Shown piece by piece: positions 23,301-34,419 of a stretch of DNA of 64,000 bases; the stretch's first letter is position 1, and each line of letters begins with the position of its first letter. The translations under genes and the position numbers were made by a program. The DNA comes from Agelas oroides (Eukaryota > Porifera > Demospongiae > Agelasida > Agelasidae), in the NCBI GenBank assembly GCA_949130485.1, contig OX422194.1, positions 3,670,199 to 3,734,198 of the forward strand. Direction: 5' to 3'. The notes beneath the pieces are model-generated. The model was not told where the DNA came from. It saw only the letters and a list, made by a program, of their open reading frames with translations, and searched no databases.

Positions 23301-26300
23301 ACTAGAGCCGTCTTTGCAAGTGGCCATCACTAGAGCCGTCTTTGCAAGTGGCCATCACTAGAGCTGTCTTTGCAAGTGGCCATCACTAGAGCTGTCTTTG
23401 CAAGTGGCCATCACTAGAGCTGTCTTTGCAAGTGGCCATCACTAGAGCTGTCTTTGCAAGTGGCCATGTTTCGCTTTGTTGTAGAAGGTTGTGAACGTCA
23501 AGCAGAAAGATTAGAATGTTTCTGCGTGAGTTTAGAAGGCTCTACCTGTGACGGAAGGTTCAGCAGTTATTAAAATTTCTAGCATTTATAGTGTATAGCT
23601 ACTTGCACCCCCAGCCTGTTTACCAGACCCACCTTACTGTTTTTTTTTTTGGGGGGGGGGTGGGGGGGGGGGGGTCTGGAAGTGAGATTACAGGTTTACT
23701 AGGCACATGAGACTGCACAACTACCCAGCACCTCTCAAAGTACACTAAGTCACTCCAGTGAGGCTGCTATGCATTGAAATACCATGACTGAACTTTCAGC
23801 TGTGTAGTCAGAAGTAGACTCAGCTGCATATACAGTTCTGTGGACAACAGAGGGAAGTCACATACACACGTGTACCAGCATTTTATTTCACAGTCAAGAT
23901 GACTACCGGTGTTTCCAAACCTACCCTGTAAGGGTACGAGGCTAACTCTATATAAGCTTGTGACTCCACCTATGTACTTTAACCACGTAACCATCAAACT
24001 TTCAATACCAGCTGTGAACAAGGAATTGGTTGACCACGGAACGTGCTACTTCACATGGCCAATGTGCTTATCTTCCCTTAGCTCTTGCACTACAGTTTCT
24101 CAGGTCCAAGGGTATAGCACACATGGACTTGAAGCCTCAAAACTTACTTTTGACTGGAGACAGAAGACCAATCTTGAAAGTTGCAGGTAAGGTAACACTG
24201 GTAGTAAGCATATTGCCTGTTACTATGTGATTGCGACAGTGCACTCTATTGTTGTCTATGTGATAAGTAAGCTGTGTGCTTTCTAAAGTCTTTAATAACT
24301 AAACTGCACTGATCATAAATACCCACTAATTTTTTTGTATATGGCCGCAATAGTAACAGTACACAAATGGCAGTGGTTGTAAGATGTGGGAGATGAACAT
24401 TGTTGATTGCTCTCTCAGATTTTGGCATGGCACAACATTTGAGTGCTGATGACCATGCTGGGTCTTTTAGAGGTTCTCCTCTCTACATGGTAAGTACACA
24501 CAACTGGGATACTGGTAACTGTGTGCTGCATGTGTTTGTATGTAGTGTCATATCTACTGTGGGCATACTCCTTCAATCATGTGCTGAGTGAAGAGGAAAG
24601 TTCCAGGCCTCCACCCCTAGTTTTTGTTGCTGGCAGTACTAAAGACCTAGTCGCGTACAGTGGTACACCTGGACATCAGTTGGATATCTGGAAGTAGACC
24701 AAAATCCTAGAAGCAGTCTATTGCCTGGATGTTGAAAGTGCTATTGTGATTGCTCAAGGTTTACCTTGCTGCTTGACACTCAGCTACTGGTCTTGTGCAT
24801 GAAAATTGTTGTGGGATATATCCTAGCAGGTTACTATCGTACCATCCAAGCATGTGTACTAACTATAGGAGGCTAGCTCCAGGCTAATTAAACTACAGCA
24901 AGGTTGATTGCAGCACATATACAGGTTTGACCTTTTCTCAGAAGGAGGATCCCCTTAATAAGTATCTTGGAGTATCCCGGTACATACGTATTGTTTTGTA
25001 TTAACAGGCTCCAGAGGTAATACTTGGCGACCAGTATGATGCCAAAGTGGACTTGTGGTCTGTCGGAGTTATTCTGTATGGTACGTACCAGGACTTATAT
25101 TTAGAACTATATTACACACCTGCACACACCAACCTGCCACAGTGTAAATGTAGTGTCTTCAGGTTATCCAGCCATGGATAGTGAACGTAGATTTGAATAC
25201 TTCTTGGATACCACACCACCAACATCTTGCGAGTCTGTACTAGGTAGATGGTATATTGCTATAGAGGCCTGTGTGGGAAGGTATAGTAGACATTCTTCAA
25301 CTTATTTATGCTTTACACTAGCCCAAAAGTTTTAGGAAACTTGTTTAATACACCAAACGTTTCGACCACTCTACGGTGGTCTTCTTCAGTGGCACTAATA
25401 CAACAATAGCATATCAACAGACACTCATAGATACACAGATGAGAAGCCACGTGTGACCTAACAGTCAGCATGTGACCCGGAAGTCAATTCTGTGCTGTTG
25501 ATGCTCTGTGCATGTGTGGAGTGTCCTCCCTGATAAGTGTGTCATATACATGAGATAGGATGCCTTCCTCCTGGTTGAGTGGGTGGGGCTGGCTTCTCAT
25601 GAGCTGGTACATGAGAAGCCAGCCCCACCCACTCAACCGGGAGGAAGGCATCCTACCTCATGTATATGATTGTTGTATTAGTGCCACTGAAGAAGACCAC
25701 CGTAGTGTGGTCGAAACATTTGGTGTAATAAACAAGTTTCCTAAAAAGTTTTGGGTTAGTGTAAAGCATAAATAAGTTGAAGAAAGATGGTATATTGGAA
25801 ATTTCACCAGCTTCACATAAACATGTCCTTTGTCACTGCCTCTCTTTGGTTACTCATGATGTGGCAACAGCCATCCAGTTGGTCAGGGAAATCTGACTCA
25901 CTCAGAACATGTTGAAGGCAACACTTCTGCACTTCACACTTGCATGTAGTGGAATTTAAATATTACTATAAGGAAGTGTATTTGCTATATAAAGCAGTAC
26001 AGCAAAAATAATACCAGCATGTTACTCCTTGGTGACTCCCTATACAGTATCTAGGATATCACTGCTGATCTGAAGGTCAAAGGACATTTGATTCATTATG
26101 TAATGTCTGTTTTATTGCAGAGGCTATATTTGGAATGGCTCCCTTTGCATCAAAAACATTTGAGGAACTACATTGTAAAATCCTTGACCCAAAGGAAATT
26201 GAGGTAACACAATTACCACAATAAACTGTTACCATAGCAACCCAGTGATACAGCACCTTTGATATTTGAAGGGTGTGTGTGTTCTGGTATGTCAGTTGAC

Positions 26301-27622
26301 CCCTCACATTTGTAGGTTATAGGATGTGATACAGGTGGCATGCATTGCTGTATGTAGCATAATGAAGTACAGGGACGCTTCGGTGGGGGTCAAGATGGTC
26401 ACTGGTATAAAAGAACACAAGACTGAATTGGTGTCTGGGCCAATTTTATCTGCTGTGTACGGCAGGGTTGTAGTAATTGAAAAACCAAATGTAATGACTA
26501 CGTAATGATTACAGTTTTCAAACACAGTAATCACTTAAAATCAACTGCTGTAATTTGTAATGCTAAAACAAAAGGCATGTAATTGTTTGCAGTGGATAGT
26601 CACTACCAATTACAAGTTCAATTACCCTAATCTCCAGAAAATAGGCCCACCCTAGCCCAACCCCCTTTTTGAAGGAAGTTGTTGCAAAGGGTGCTTTTCT
26701 CTCTCTAAAGTACGCCCACCTATTTATGCCGCAGTACATGCTGTTATGTTGAGCAAGAAGCACTGAAGAAGCAGCACTGTGCAAGAGGAGGGAAATGAAG
26801 GCAGACACCATTTGCTGTCATTGGATAAGCAAGCACATGACAAAAGAAGCACTGCAGAATCACAGCATGTGTACATAAATAGGGCTAGACTAACTGCATG
26901 TGAGGTGGGCGTATTTTTTAGGGAATCATCACAACACTAAAAATACGTCCACCCCCCTCTTTGAGGAGCCACTCAAGTTCATCTCCCATGGACGTATTTT
27001 CGTGTTTATGGTATAATACTGCTGTTCAATAGATGTGGCAAGAGCATGCTGTGTCAGCACATTTACATTAAAACCAATTCATGACTACTTTGACCTGTAA
27101 TGTAATTTGTCATTTTTCTGTAACTGTAATCATTATTCGTGAGTAACCTTGGTTTAATTGATGATTCAGGCTCAAGTAATTGTAATCAATCAAACCATGC
27201 CAGAATTCAGTTACTACAACCCTGGTGTACCGTTTCAGTGAAGTGATAGGCTGTTCAGCTGTCACGGTGCTCAAGTGTGCATGGTTTGGCAAGTGATCTT
27301 GATTCTCAGGTATGGCAGCCCTCTTTCCTGATAACTTCTTCAGGGTTTGATCTATGAGGTAGGGTGTTGAGGTTTGTATTGGGCGGTGCTGACCGTATGC
27401 CTCATTTGGATAAGTCTTTTCCACTTGTGATACTCCTTGCACAGAAATCCTTTGGTTGGTGCATGAGGGTTTGTTGCTTTCAGCTGTTCATGCTTTCGCC
27501 TAGATTCTTCTAAGGTATATCTTTTTCTTTTAGAGTAGAACGAAAGTGCGCACTATTTACTTCTCTGCTGTGAAGGTAGAGCCTATACAGGGAAAATTCT
27601 GCCTGGCAGCTATATAGGGTTG

Positions 27623-27653
<31 letters not shown>

Positions 27654-30600
27654 ACACGGACACACACGCACACACATGTGCAACACACACACACGCACAT
27701 GTGGATACACACACACACGAGCACACACACAAACGCACATGTGGATACACACACACACGAGCACACACACAAACGCACATGTGCACACACACACATGTGC
27801 ACACACACGCACATGTGCATGCACACACACAAACGCACATGTGCACACACACACGTGCACACACACACACACACATGCACACACACGTGCACATGTGCAC
27901 ACACACGCACACGTGCACACACACACACACACACGTGCACACACACACACACACACACACATGTGCACACACACACACACACATGCACACACATGCACAC
28001 ACATGCACATGCACACACACACATGCAATGTACATAATATCGACATGCACATGTGTTGTGAGAATCACATTTGCTGGGTTGTTTTAGATACCTGCACAAG
28101 CAGAAGTGTCAGAGTTATGCAGAGACTTACTTCACAAGCTTCTCCAAAGAGACCCTCAGATGAGACTGTCCTTTGATGATTTCTTCAACCATCCCTTCAT
28201 TGACCTAGAGCACATGCCTCGGGCTGACAGCTTGCAGCAGGCTGTAAGTCTGCATGATTGTACAAAATAGCTCTGAGGATGTGAGCTAATTGTACATGTG
28301 TGCAGTCGTGTTTGAAGTGGTAGTCCCATATTGTCATTCATCATAAAATCTTTTGCCAAGAGAACTGTTCTCTCAGCTTGAGAAAATAGTTGACGTAAGA
28401 GCTAAGAAGCTGTCATCTAATCACACAGAATTCAACCAAGATAAATTTCATTTATCTGGGTGAGCCATGAATACAGCAGAACTTCTGTTCCCATGCAGAG
28501 GTCATTGGTGACACAAGCTGTTGCAAAAGACTCAGAAGGCAAAATCGGGTCGGCTGTGAACTATTATTGCCAGGCTTTGGAATACTTCATTCCAGCTTTG
28601 GAGTGTAAGTAACTGAGTACTATCTGAATAAATTAGAGGGGCAATCTGACAATGGAAGCCATTGCTACGCAAGGTCACGCATCTATAACACTGCCATAGC
28701 AACACCCATAATACATTATACATTTTTACAGTGACATGTGGGATTAACCCACCCAGGCTCTGAGTCTTTCACTGTTGTGTGATTACAACTACAGATGAGC
28801 AAGATCAAGCTACGAAGGAAGCATTGTACCAAAAGGTATGTAGAAATGGATCCTGAATATTCCAAGGTCCATTCTAGAATGATACTGGCATGTTCCAGGC
28901 TGTTGTATTATGAGGTGATCTAAGGTTTGTACCTCTGATCTGTCATCACATGCAATTCTGATCCAGAGAGAATGAGCTGGCAATTAGTAATCACTCACAG
29001 AATGATCAGTGAGTGATTACCATAGTACTCTAGCATATCCTTGTTGAGATGTTGCGACACTGACATAGGAATGATGCACGGAGTTCTTGGCTCATTACAT
29101 ATCCCTGTCCATGACATGGCATCATCCTAGCCTTGTTTACAGGCCTTCACCACCTCCAGTATTTGCAAAGGGGAAAGGCCTGGGATTTCCGATGGCCTCA
29201 GGAAGACAGAGGGTAGACACGAGGCGTGTGGTGCCTGGCCATTGTGATGGCATTGATTAGTCCTCGTATTGAGAGTAATAAGACAGTTAGTTCCTTGTGA
29301 ACATTTCAGCCTCTAGTCCTTGGACAGTCATTTTACAAGGAAGGGTCTTGTTGGGCACCACCCCTCATGTGTCTACTCTCTGCCTACCTGACATAATCGC
29401 TTGTGACAGGATCTCCTAGGCCTTCTCCCTCCATATTTGCATACTGGAAGTGACCAACTACTAGAAGCAGTGGAGGCCTGGCAGCAAGGGTAGCAGTATC
29501 CATTAGGCAAGTGAGCAAGCATATAGTTTCTCCTTATCAGTTTATATTGCCAGCCTCTAGTCCTCTCTGATTTAAAAAAAAAAGAGACCTATATGAAAAG
29601 ATTTAGCAATGTGTCTATGCTTAAATCAATTTAGATTGAACAGTATATGGAGAGAGCAGAATGTTTAAAGGAGATGCTTAGGACAAGCAGACCGTCCCTT
29701 AGACAGAAGCTACCTCCACATAAACTGCTAGGTATGTTAAGTAATGTTGTGAGCATGCAGTAGATAGGGTCACAGTATGTGCAAAGCGAGAAACCATGTA
29801 TATTGCAGTGGCGGATCTAGAAATTTAGAAAGGGGGGTTGAGTCACTGGCGCGCGAAGCGCGCCGGAAAATTTTTGGGTTGCTACGCCCACTTTCGGTCA
29901 CGTGAACGCATTTAAATAAAATATAGCTGGGAGGCCGAACCGAGGGGTCCGTCACAAAAGAAATCTCGTACACAGTGTTGTTTTAGTTAACTATAAGTTT
30001 AACTAAATACATTTTAGTACGGCCTTTTTAAAATTTAGTTAACCAAAACTACAACTAACTAGCTAAGCTGGGAACTATAACTAAAATATCCAAGAACATA
30101 CAAGAAGAAACCTGTCGGCAGAAATCCAAACTGAAATCCAGAAATCCAAACTGAAATCCAGAAATCCACTGTGAAATCCAGAAATCCACTCTGAAATTCG
30201 AAATCCACGTGAAATCCAGTGGATTTCGAAATCTCGTACACCGAGGCGCGCCGTGGCGGACCCCTCGGGCCGAACTGAATATCTCGAAGCAACTCTAGGC
30301 CTAGTCAAACGTCTGGAGATCAGTAAGGAACTGATACGTGAGTGTGTAACTGTGCCTGGTTGTTGTTGCTGCATGCCACTGCTGCATAATCATTTGATGG
30401 ACTCGTACAGTTATGTACGCAAAACACATTACTAGCCGCCAAAGGGGGGTGCATTTGCACCCCCCTTACCCCCCCTAAATCCGCCACTGTATTGCACAGA
30501 GCCCCCTTTCAGACATTGATGAGATCAAATAGCACAAACTATTGTCAGTGCACTTAGCACCTTGATAGATGAGTGTAGTGTTTAATGTCTCAGTTGGCAA

Positions 30601-33600
30601 CATGTAGGGGCTCTGTTGTGTTTTTTATCCTTGATGGCAACACTTACCATTTAGGAGTAAGATCCAACATTCTTTAGAGTGCATGTGTTTGTGTGAACCA
30701 TGTAAAGTGTCTGTGCATGTATTTGCTTTTGTACAGACAAACTGCAGGCAGAGAACCCCAAGGTGAAGGCTGCACTTACCAAAGCTAAACTAGCAGAAGA
30801 GATGGACTCTAGTAATAACTACCAGCAAGCATTGGAGCTTTATGAGGGTGCTGTAGAAATTCTCATTCCATTGATTGAAGGTTAGTATGTGTGACATAAG
30901 CAGATGCCGAGTGTAGATAATCACTGGCAAAGTGTCTACTATATACTGCTATTGTAACTTTCTTGTACGTGTACTCCACTTTCATGATCCACTGCAGAAC
31001 TTCCTAGTCATGAACAAAAGAAAATAATTAAATCACAGGTAGGTGAAGTTGAATGAATAAATGAATGAACACAAACTAACTAACTAAGCAGCAGATCGAT
31101 GAATAAACTGCATGCCACTGTAAAAACACTTGCATGGGTTATCTTCAAAGGAACTTTGTAGTTTAATCAGTTTCCTCTTTCAGAAGACCTATTTGGCTAC
31201 ATTTCTGGTATTTCTACTATAACCATGCAACCAAGGAAATCTTCCAGGGGCAGATGTAATTAAAGCAACACCAAACCTCCCCAGAAATGTTGATTTTTAC
31301 ACTGTAAAAACATTTGGGTTACTTCAACCATATTTTGGTCATCTCAGTTGCATGCCTGTTGTGTAAGTGAAACATTAGCTATGAACGTCATCAAGGGATG
31401 CTTACAATTTGAATCAAAGTGTAGTTGAGAAGCTTCTCCCTTTTGTTAGATTAGGATCATCTTGCAGAAAGCCTATAAATCAGCATTTCTGGTAAGGTTT
31501 GGTGTTTCTTAGATCCTACACATCCGCCCCTGGAGGAGTTCCTTGGTTGCATGGTTATCCAGGAATGTAGTCAAATAGCTAGACTTTCTGCAAGAAGATC
31601 CTAAGTTAACAAAAAGGAGAACCGTCTCAACTACACTTAAGCTTTCAATCAAATTGGAAGCATCCCTTGAAGTTTGTAAAGTGTCACGTACATAACAGGC
31701 ATGCAACTGAGATGACCATAATATGGTTGAAGTAACCCAAATGTTTTTACAGTGTAGGCTTTATAAAGGCGATACTATTTTAACTAAAGGGAGCTCTAAT
31801 TGGAAACATCCCTTGAACTTGATCATGTGTCACACACACAACAGGCAACTGAGATGCTCAAAGTAAGGTTGAAGTAACCCAATTTTTTTTACATTGCGCG
31901 ATGGAGGAAAATAAAAGTAGTGAGCAGATGGATAGGCCATAGGTTCACAGTGAATTTAAGAATGGACACGTTATCACATCATGGTATGTTTTGTTGGTAG
32001 TGATTTCCACAGTATCTTCATCCTCTCCAGACATTTTGACTCCAATCTATTCTTTCGTACCTTCTTTGCATGGATCTACCTGCCTTTTCGACTCGAGTGT
32101 AGATGTAGTAGCAAGTGTGTGCACTGGATGAAGAGGCAGATGATGATGAATCTATCTTATGCATTTGAATTGGTCTTCATTCATATAAGCAAGCATATAT
32201 GAACTCAAACCACTGATCATAGTAACGCGTACGTATGTTATATAACATTGCAGGTACAGACATATTTGGACCGAGCAGAAGATGTTACAATGTTAATCAA
32301 GGTACACACAGGGCCAGGGTTGTGAAGTAGTTACAAGAGCATGTCAACTCTGTAATTGGTTAGCCTTGTTCCCAGGCGCTCGAAATTTTTAGAGCGCCTG
32401 GGAATGAGGCTATGTAATTGGTATGCTGGACGCAGTTACAGTGAACTTAGTACAGTGGAACTCCTCTTAGAGGACATCCCTGAAATAAGGACATCTGGTT
32501 AATCAGGACACTTGACTGAGTTACAACTTATATAAATACGTATTATTCTCCCCCTGAAATAAGGACACCTCACTAATCAGGACAATTATTTTGGTCCCAA
32601 GGGTGTCTGTATTAGACGGTTCTGTATCTCTTTTTAGTAGACAGAATCATTCTGTCCACATTTTGTGCACATGCATAGGACACAATGTGTAGTGCACATC
32701 TTCACTTCACAATGACTACTACTTCTCTCCAGAAATCTCCATCAAAATTAAACCGATCAACTTCCTGGGGTGATACAGAAACATCTGATTCACGTGAGTT
32801 GAAACTGTTGTTTAAACGCACTAATGCGAGCATCTACTAGATATGTTTATCATGCCCATGCAAGGAGTACGGTATGTAGCTTATTATCTACCTCTGGTTA
32901 ATTGGTGATGGTTGCTGTAAGTTGGAAATGAAATCTTACTGATACCATACTGTAAGCCGCCACAAGCTGGAGGTAGTTTGAACCCAGACCCCCTCCAAGA
33001 TTAACAGGTGGTGAAAACCTAGGAATAAGGCTTTGTGATAAACAGTAACAAATCCAGCTACTAGGGCGGATGCACACAGCATTATGGGACAAGCCTAAGT
33101 GAGCAGCCTGCAGGCTTTACCCTATACAAACCGATGCATGCTTATCAAACACTATACTTGGCTAAACAAGCCAGGAGACTACCGTATAGCGGGTTTACTT
33201 CGCGGGAGAAAATTTTCACGAATGGCTGGCATTTGTGTATTTCGCAAATAAAATTTTTGCGGATTGCCATTATATTAGCCACACCCCCTATTGCGCGCAC
33301 GGCATGGGTGCAATCATGGTGCAATATTTGCGAATAATATTTTCGCGAACTGGGACAGATCCGCGAAATTCGCAAAAATTTTCTCCCGCGAAATAAACCC
33401 GCTATACGGTATATGTTCTCACATTATCACTAGGATGGCATGTTCTCTATTGTGGCAAGTATTAATATGTAGTTCATCCAGACTGCATTGCCTGTGTCTA
33501 GTCTGCTAAGCTGTACTATACTTTAGTCGGCACACAAGCTGTAAAATTCTGTGCTTAACATACTGCTCACTCAGGTTTACTTGCATTGATGCATCTGCCT

Positions 33601-33613
33601 ATAGTGCTTACTG

Positions 33614-33648
<35 letters not shown>

Positions 33649-33858
33649 CTGATTCTGACCTTACACTCTCTGTAGGATGCAAGGTGCAGTAACTACAGTT
33701 TGCTGAGCAGGAACTATAATAGTATGCACTGGAACACCAACATACTAATATCGCTGCATTAACTCATTTCAGTCAGAAATTATAAGCAAATGAATGAATC
33801 AGATGTATTCACTTCATGTACTTACTATAGATATTCAAATAGTTACTCCACTCTATAG
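20368..33858 (+). CDS. ULK3: ULK3-type serine/threonine kinase with two MIT domains
   Basis: Sixteen exons: 20368-20496, 20912-21052, 22389-22509, 24082-24186, 24419-24489, 25008-25080, 26121-26203, 28088-28243, 28499-28604, 28795-28835, 29635-29731, 30737-30880, 30998-31038, 32254-32301, 32733-32793 and 33773-33858, about 500 residues (human ULK3 has 472). All junctions keep frame. The kinase domain shows the glycine loop [10 protein letters not shown] (residues 29-38), catalytic Lys53 in VAVK, alphaC Glu71, HMDLKPQN with Asp146, DFG at 166-168, then GSPLYMAPE. Two MIT helical bundles follow, roughly residues 290-365 and 385-455. ULK3 acts in autophagy induction, GLI/Hedgehog signalling and the ESCRT-III abscission checkpoint, with MIT domains binding ESCRT-III tails. 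The start was chosen as the first in-frame ATG before the kinase domain. The last exon is the weakest call, because its sequence is not conserved. Confidence 0.9.
20790..20905. mobile_element. MITE half-copy related to the element at 39120-39514
   Basis: The run with TTCACCAGATCC, GGAAGTAGGGTCTGGCT and ATGAGACTA matches the right arm of the 39120-39514 element (TTCACCAGACCC, GGAAGTAGGTCTGGCT, GTGAGACTA). It sits in ULK3 intron 1 and ends a few bases before the acceptor of exon 2 (20912). Confidence 0.5.
22610..22695 (-). repeat. tRNA-derived SINE fragment (reverse strand)
   Basis: On the minus strand the segment reads CCTGGGTTCAATTCCCAG, a B box in a 5-bp stem, followed by TTTTCACC. This resembles the fragment at 2806-2870. 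It lies in the intron after ULK3 exon 3. Confidence 0.45.
23051..23467 (+). repeat. 28-bp minisatellite, 15 copies
   Basis: The unit starts TAGAGCTGTCTTTGCAAG and is repeated head to tail fourteen times in full plus 25 bp. Only a few units differ, by single bases (GTCATC for GCCATC, GCCGTC for GCTGTC). The array may be the core of a larger element: TAGTCTCGGAACCAGAC at 22919 is loosely inverted at about 23676-23692. It lies in the ULK3 intron before exon 4. Confidence 0.97.
23640..23675 (+). repeat. poly-T/poly-G tract
   Basis: About ten T bases are followed by more than 20 G bases with a single T. The tract is low complexity and its length may be unreliable in the assembly. Confidence 0.9.
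25292..25785. mobile_element. Long palindromic element in ULK3 intron 6, possibly Penelope-like
   Basis: Arms of about 120 bp (CTTCAACTTATTTATGC at 25295 and its complement near 25768) enclose a near-perfect central hairpin at about 25540-25670. Each arm carries the paired motif GAAGAAGACCAC and GTGGTCGAAAC, a short stem that resembles the terminal hairpins of Penelope-like retroelements. The direct repeat AGATGGTATATTG occurs at about 25246 and again at about 25786, which could be a 13-bp target duplication. Class assignment is tentative. Confidence 0.6.
27626..28022 (+). repeat. CA-rich degenerate microsatellite/minisatellite
   Basis: About 400 bp of CACACA with interspersed CACATGTG, CACGTGCA and ACACGAGCACAC blocks lie in the intron just before ULK3 exon 8. 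At 27700-27840 there is a higher-order repeat of about 53 bp with CGCACATGTGGATACAC. The long His/Thr and Cys/Val ORFs on both strands here are repeat artefacts. Confidence 0.95.
29128..29491. mobile_element. Degenerate foldback element in the ULK3 intron
   Basis: The left end TAGCCTTGTTTACAGGCC is loosely mirrored by GGCCTGGCAGCAAGGGTA near 29475-29491. An inner pair (GGCGTGTGGTGCC and GGCACCACCCCTCATG) is also inverted. This looks like an old member of the TAGCCTCG family. Confidence 0.4.
29806..30489. mobile_element. MITE with CAGTGGCGGAT termini
   Basis: The element begins CAGTGGCGGATCTAGAAATT and ends AAATCCGCCACTG, with CCCCCCTT mirrored by AAGGGGGG next to each end. TATTG flanks both sides (29801-29805 and 30490-30494), a 5-bp candidate target duplication. 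Inside, 30118-30232 holds tandem repeats of a 17-18-bp unit built on GAAATCCA. It sits in the ULK3 intron between exons 11 and 12. Confidence 0.75.
31187..31900. repeat. Inverted-repeat cluster in ULK3 intron 13
   Basis: About 200 bp at 31309-31508 recurs as its reverse complement at about 31565-31755, and a third partial copy in the same orientation as the second follows at about 31795-31900. Shared landmarks are GGTTGAAGTAACCCAA and its complement, and CTTTCTGCAAGA. The arms continue outwards through ACCATGCAACCAAGGAA. No coding remnant was recognised. Confidence 0.7.
32361..32412. mobile_element. Minimal hairpin MITE with 10-bp target duplication
   Basis: TAGCCTTGTTCCCAGGCGCT faces AGCGCCTGGGAATGAGGCTA across a short AT loop. 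TGTAATTGGT lies directly on both sides (32351-32360 and 32413-32422). At 52 bp it is the smallest copy of the family in the window and lies in a ULK3 intron. Confidence 0.9.
33181..33410. mobile_element. TA-flanked MITE with CCGTATAGCGGG ends
   Basis: The termini ACCGTATAGCGGGTTTA and TAAACCCGCTATACGGT are inverted. The arms run for about 45 bp through CGCGGGAGAAAATTTT, and TA borders each CCGTATAG end as a possible 2-bp duplication. Similar CCGTATAGCGGG repeats are, from memory, common in sponge genomes. It lies in the last ULK3 intron. Confidence 0.85.
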
Positions 33859-33864
33859 CAATTA

Positions 33865-33932
33865 TAGCCTCGCTCCCAGGCCACTCCCAGATTTTATCTT
33901 GCAGCTGTGGGAGTGGCCTGGGAATGAGGCTA
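33865..33932. mobile_element. Hairpin MITE with 9-bp target duplication at the ULK3 stop codon
   Basis: TAGCCTCGCTCCCAGGCC is mirrored by GGCCTGGGAATGAGGCTA. TAGCAATTA occurs at 33856-33864 and again at 33933-33941. The first three bases of the left copy are the TAG stop proposed for ULK3, so the insertion follows the stop by six bases and duplicates it. Confidence 0.9.
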
Positions 33933-34419
33933 TAGCAATTATAGACTCTTTCACTAGTAAATGGCAGGATGACAGAATCTACGCCAGAACTGCCTACACA
34001 TAGCAGAGCTCAGCCATTTTATAGAGGTACAGAATATCAGGTCAGGTAAACTTGTGCATAAATTAATACGATACAAGTAATACTTGTTCCATTGTATTGG
34101 CTCATTACCCAAGTGCTTATTAGTATGAAGTATGAGCATTTCCGAATTATGGTTGCCTAGTGTATACCTTGCTTTTTTACTAGAACCAATATTCTTTTCT
34201 AAAACTTTAATAATTATACTGGCAAATGAATATTAGACTATTCTCATATTTTTATCCCTACTGAAAACCTAATAAGGCTGATACATGTACTGACGAGACA
34301 AAATTAATTACCCCCACTATAGACATCCATTGCATTACTATATAATCCTGACGGAGGTGGAGAGGTAAGAAATCAACTTAGCACTGTCTTGTGTGCTCAA
34401 ATTTGTTGTTTTTACATTA

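Noticed and set aside
23051-23467. Regular 28-bp repeats, at first sight like CRISPR repeats
   Set aside because: There are no unique spacers between units and the context is an animal intron. The same reasoning excludes the 41-bp array at 47404-49150.
25680-25760. Active hammerhead ribozyme
   Set aside because: The CTGAAGA and GAAA blocks and a stem II are present, but an extra A breaks the core and no stem I can be formed around the expected cleavage site.
27557-28176. Long ORFs on both strands encoding His/Thr or Cys/Val repeats
   Set aside because: They are translations of CA-rich repeats in all frames and have no composition or splice support as genes.
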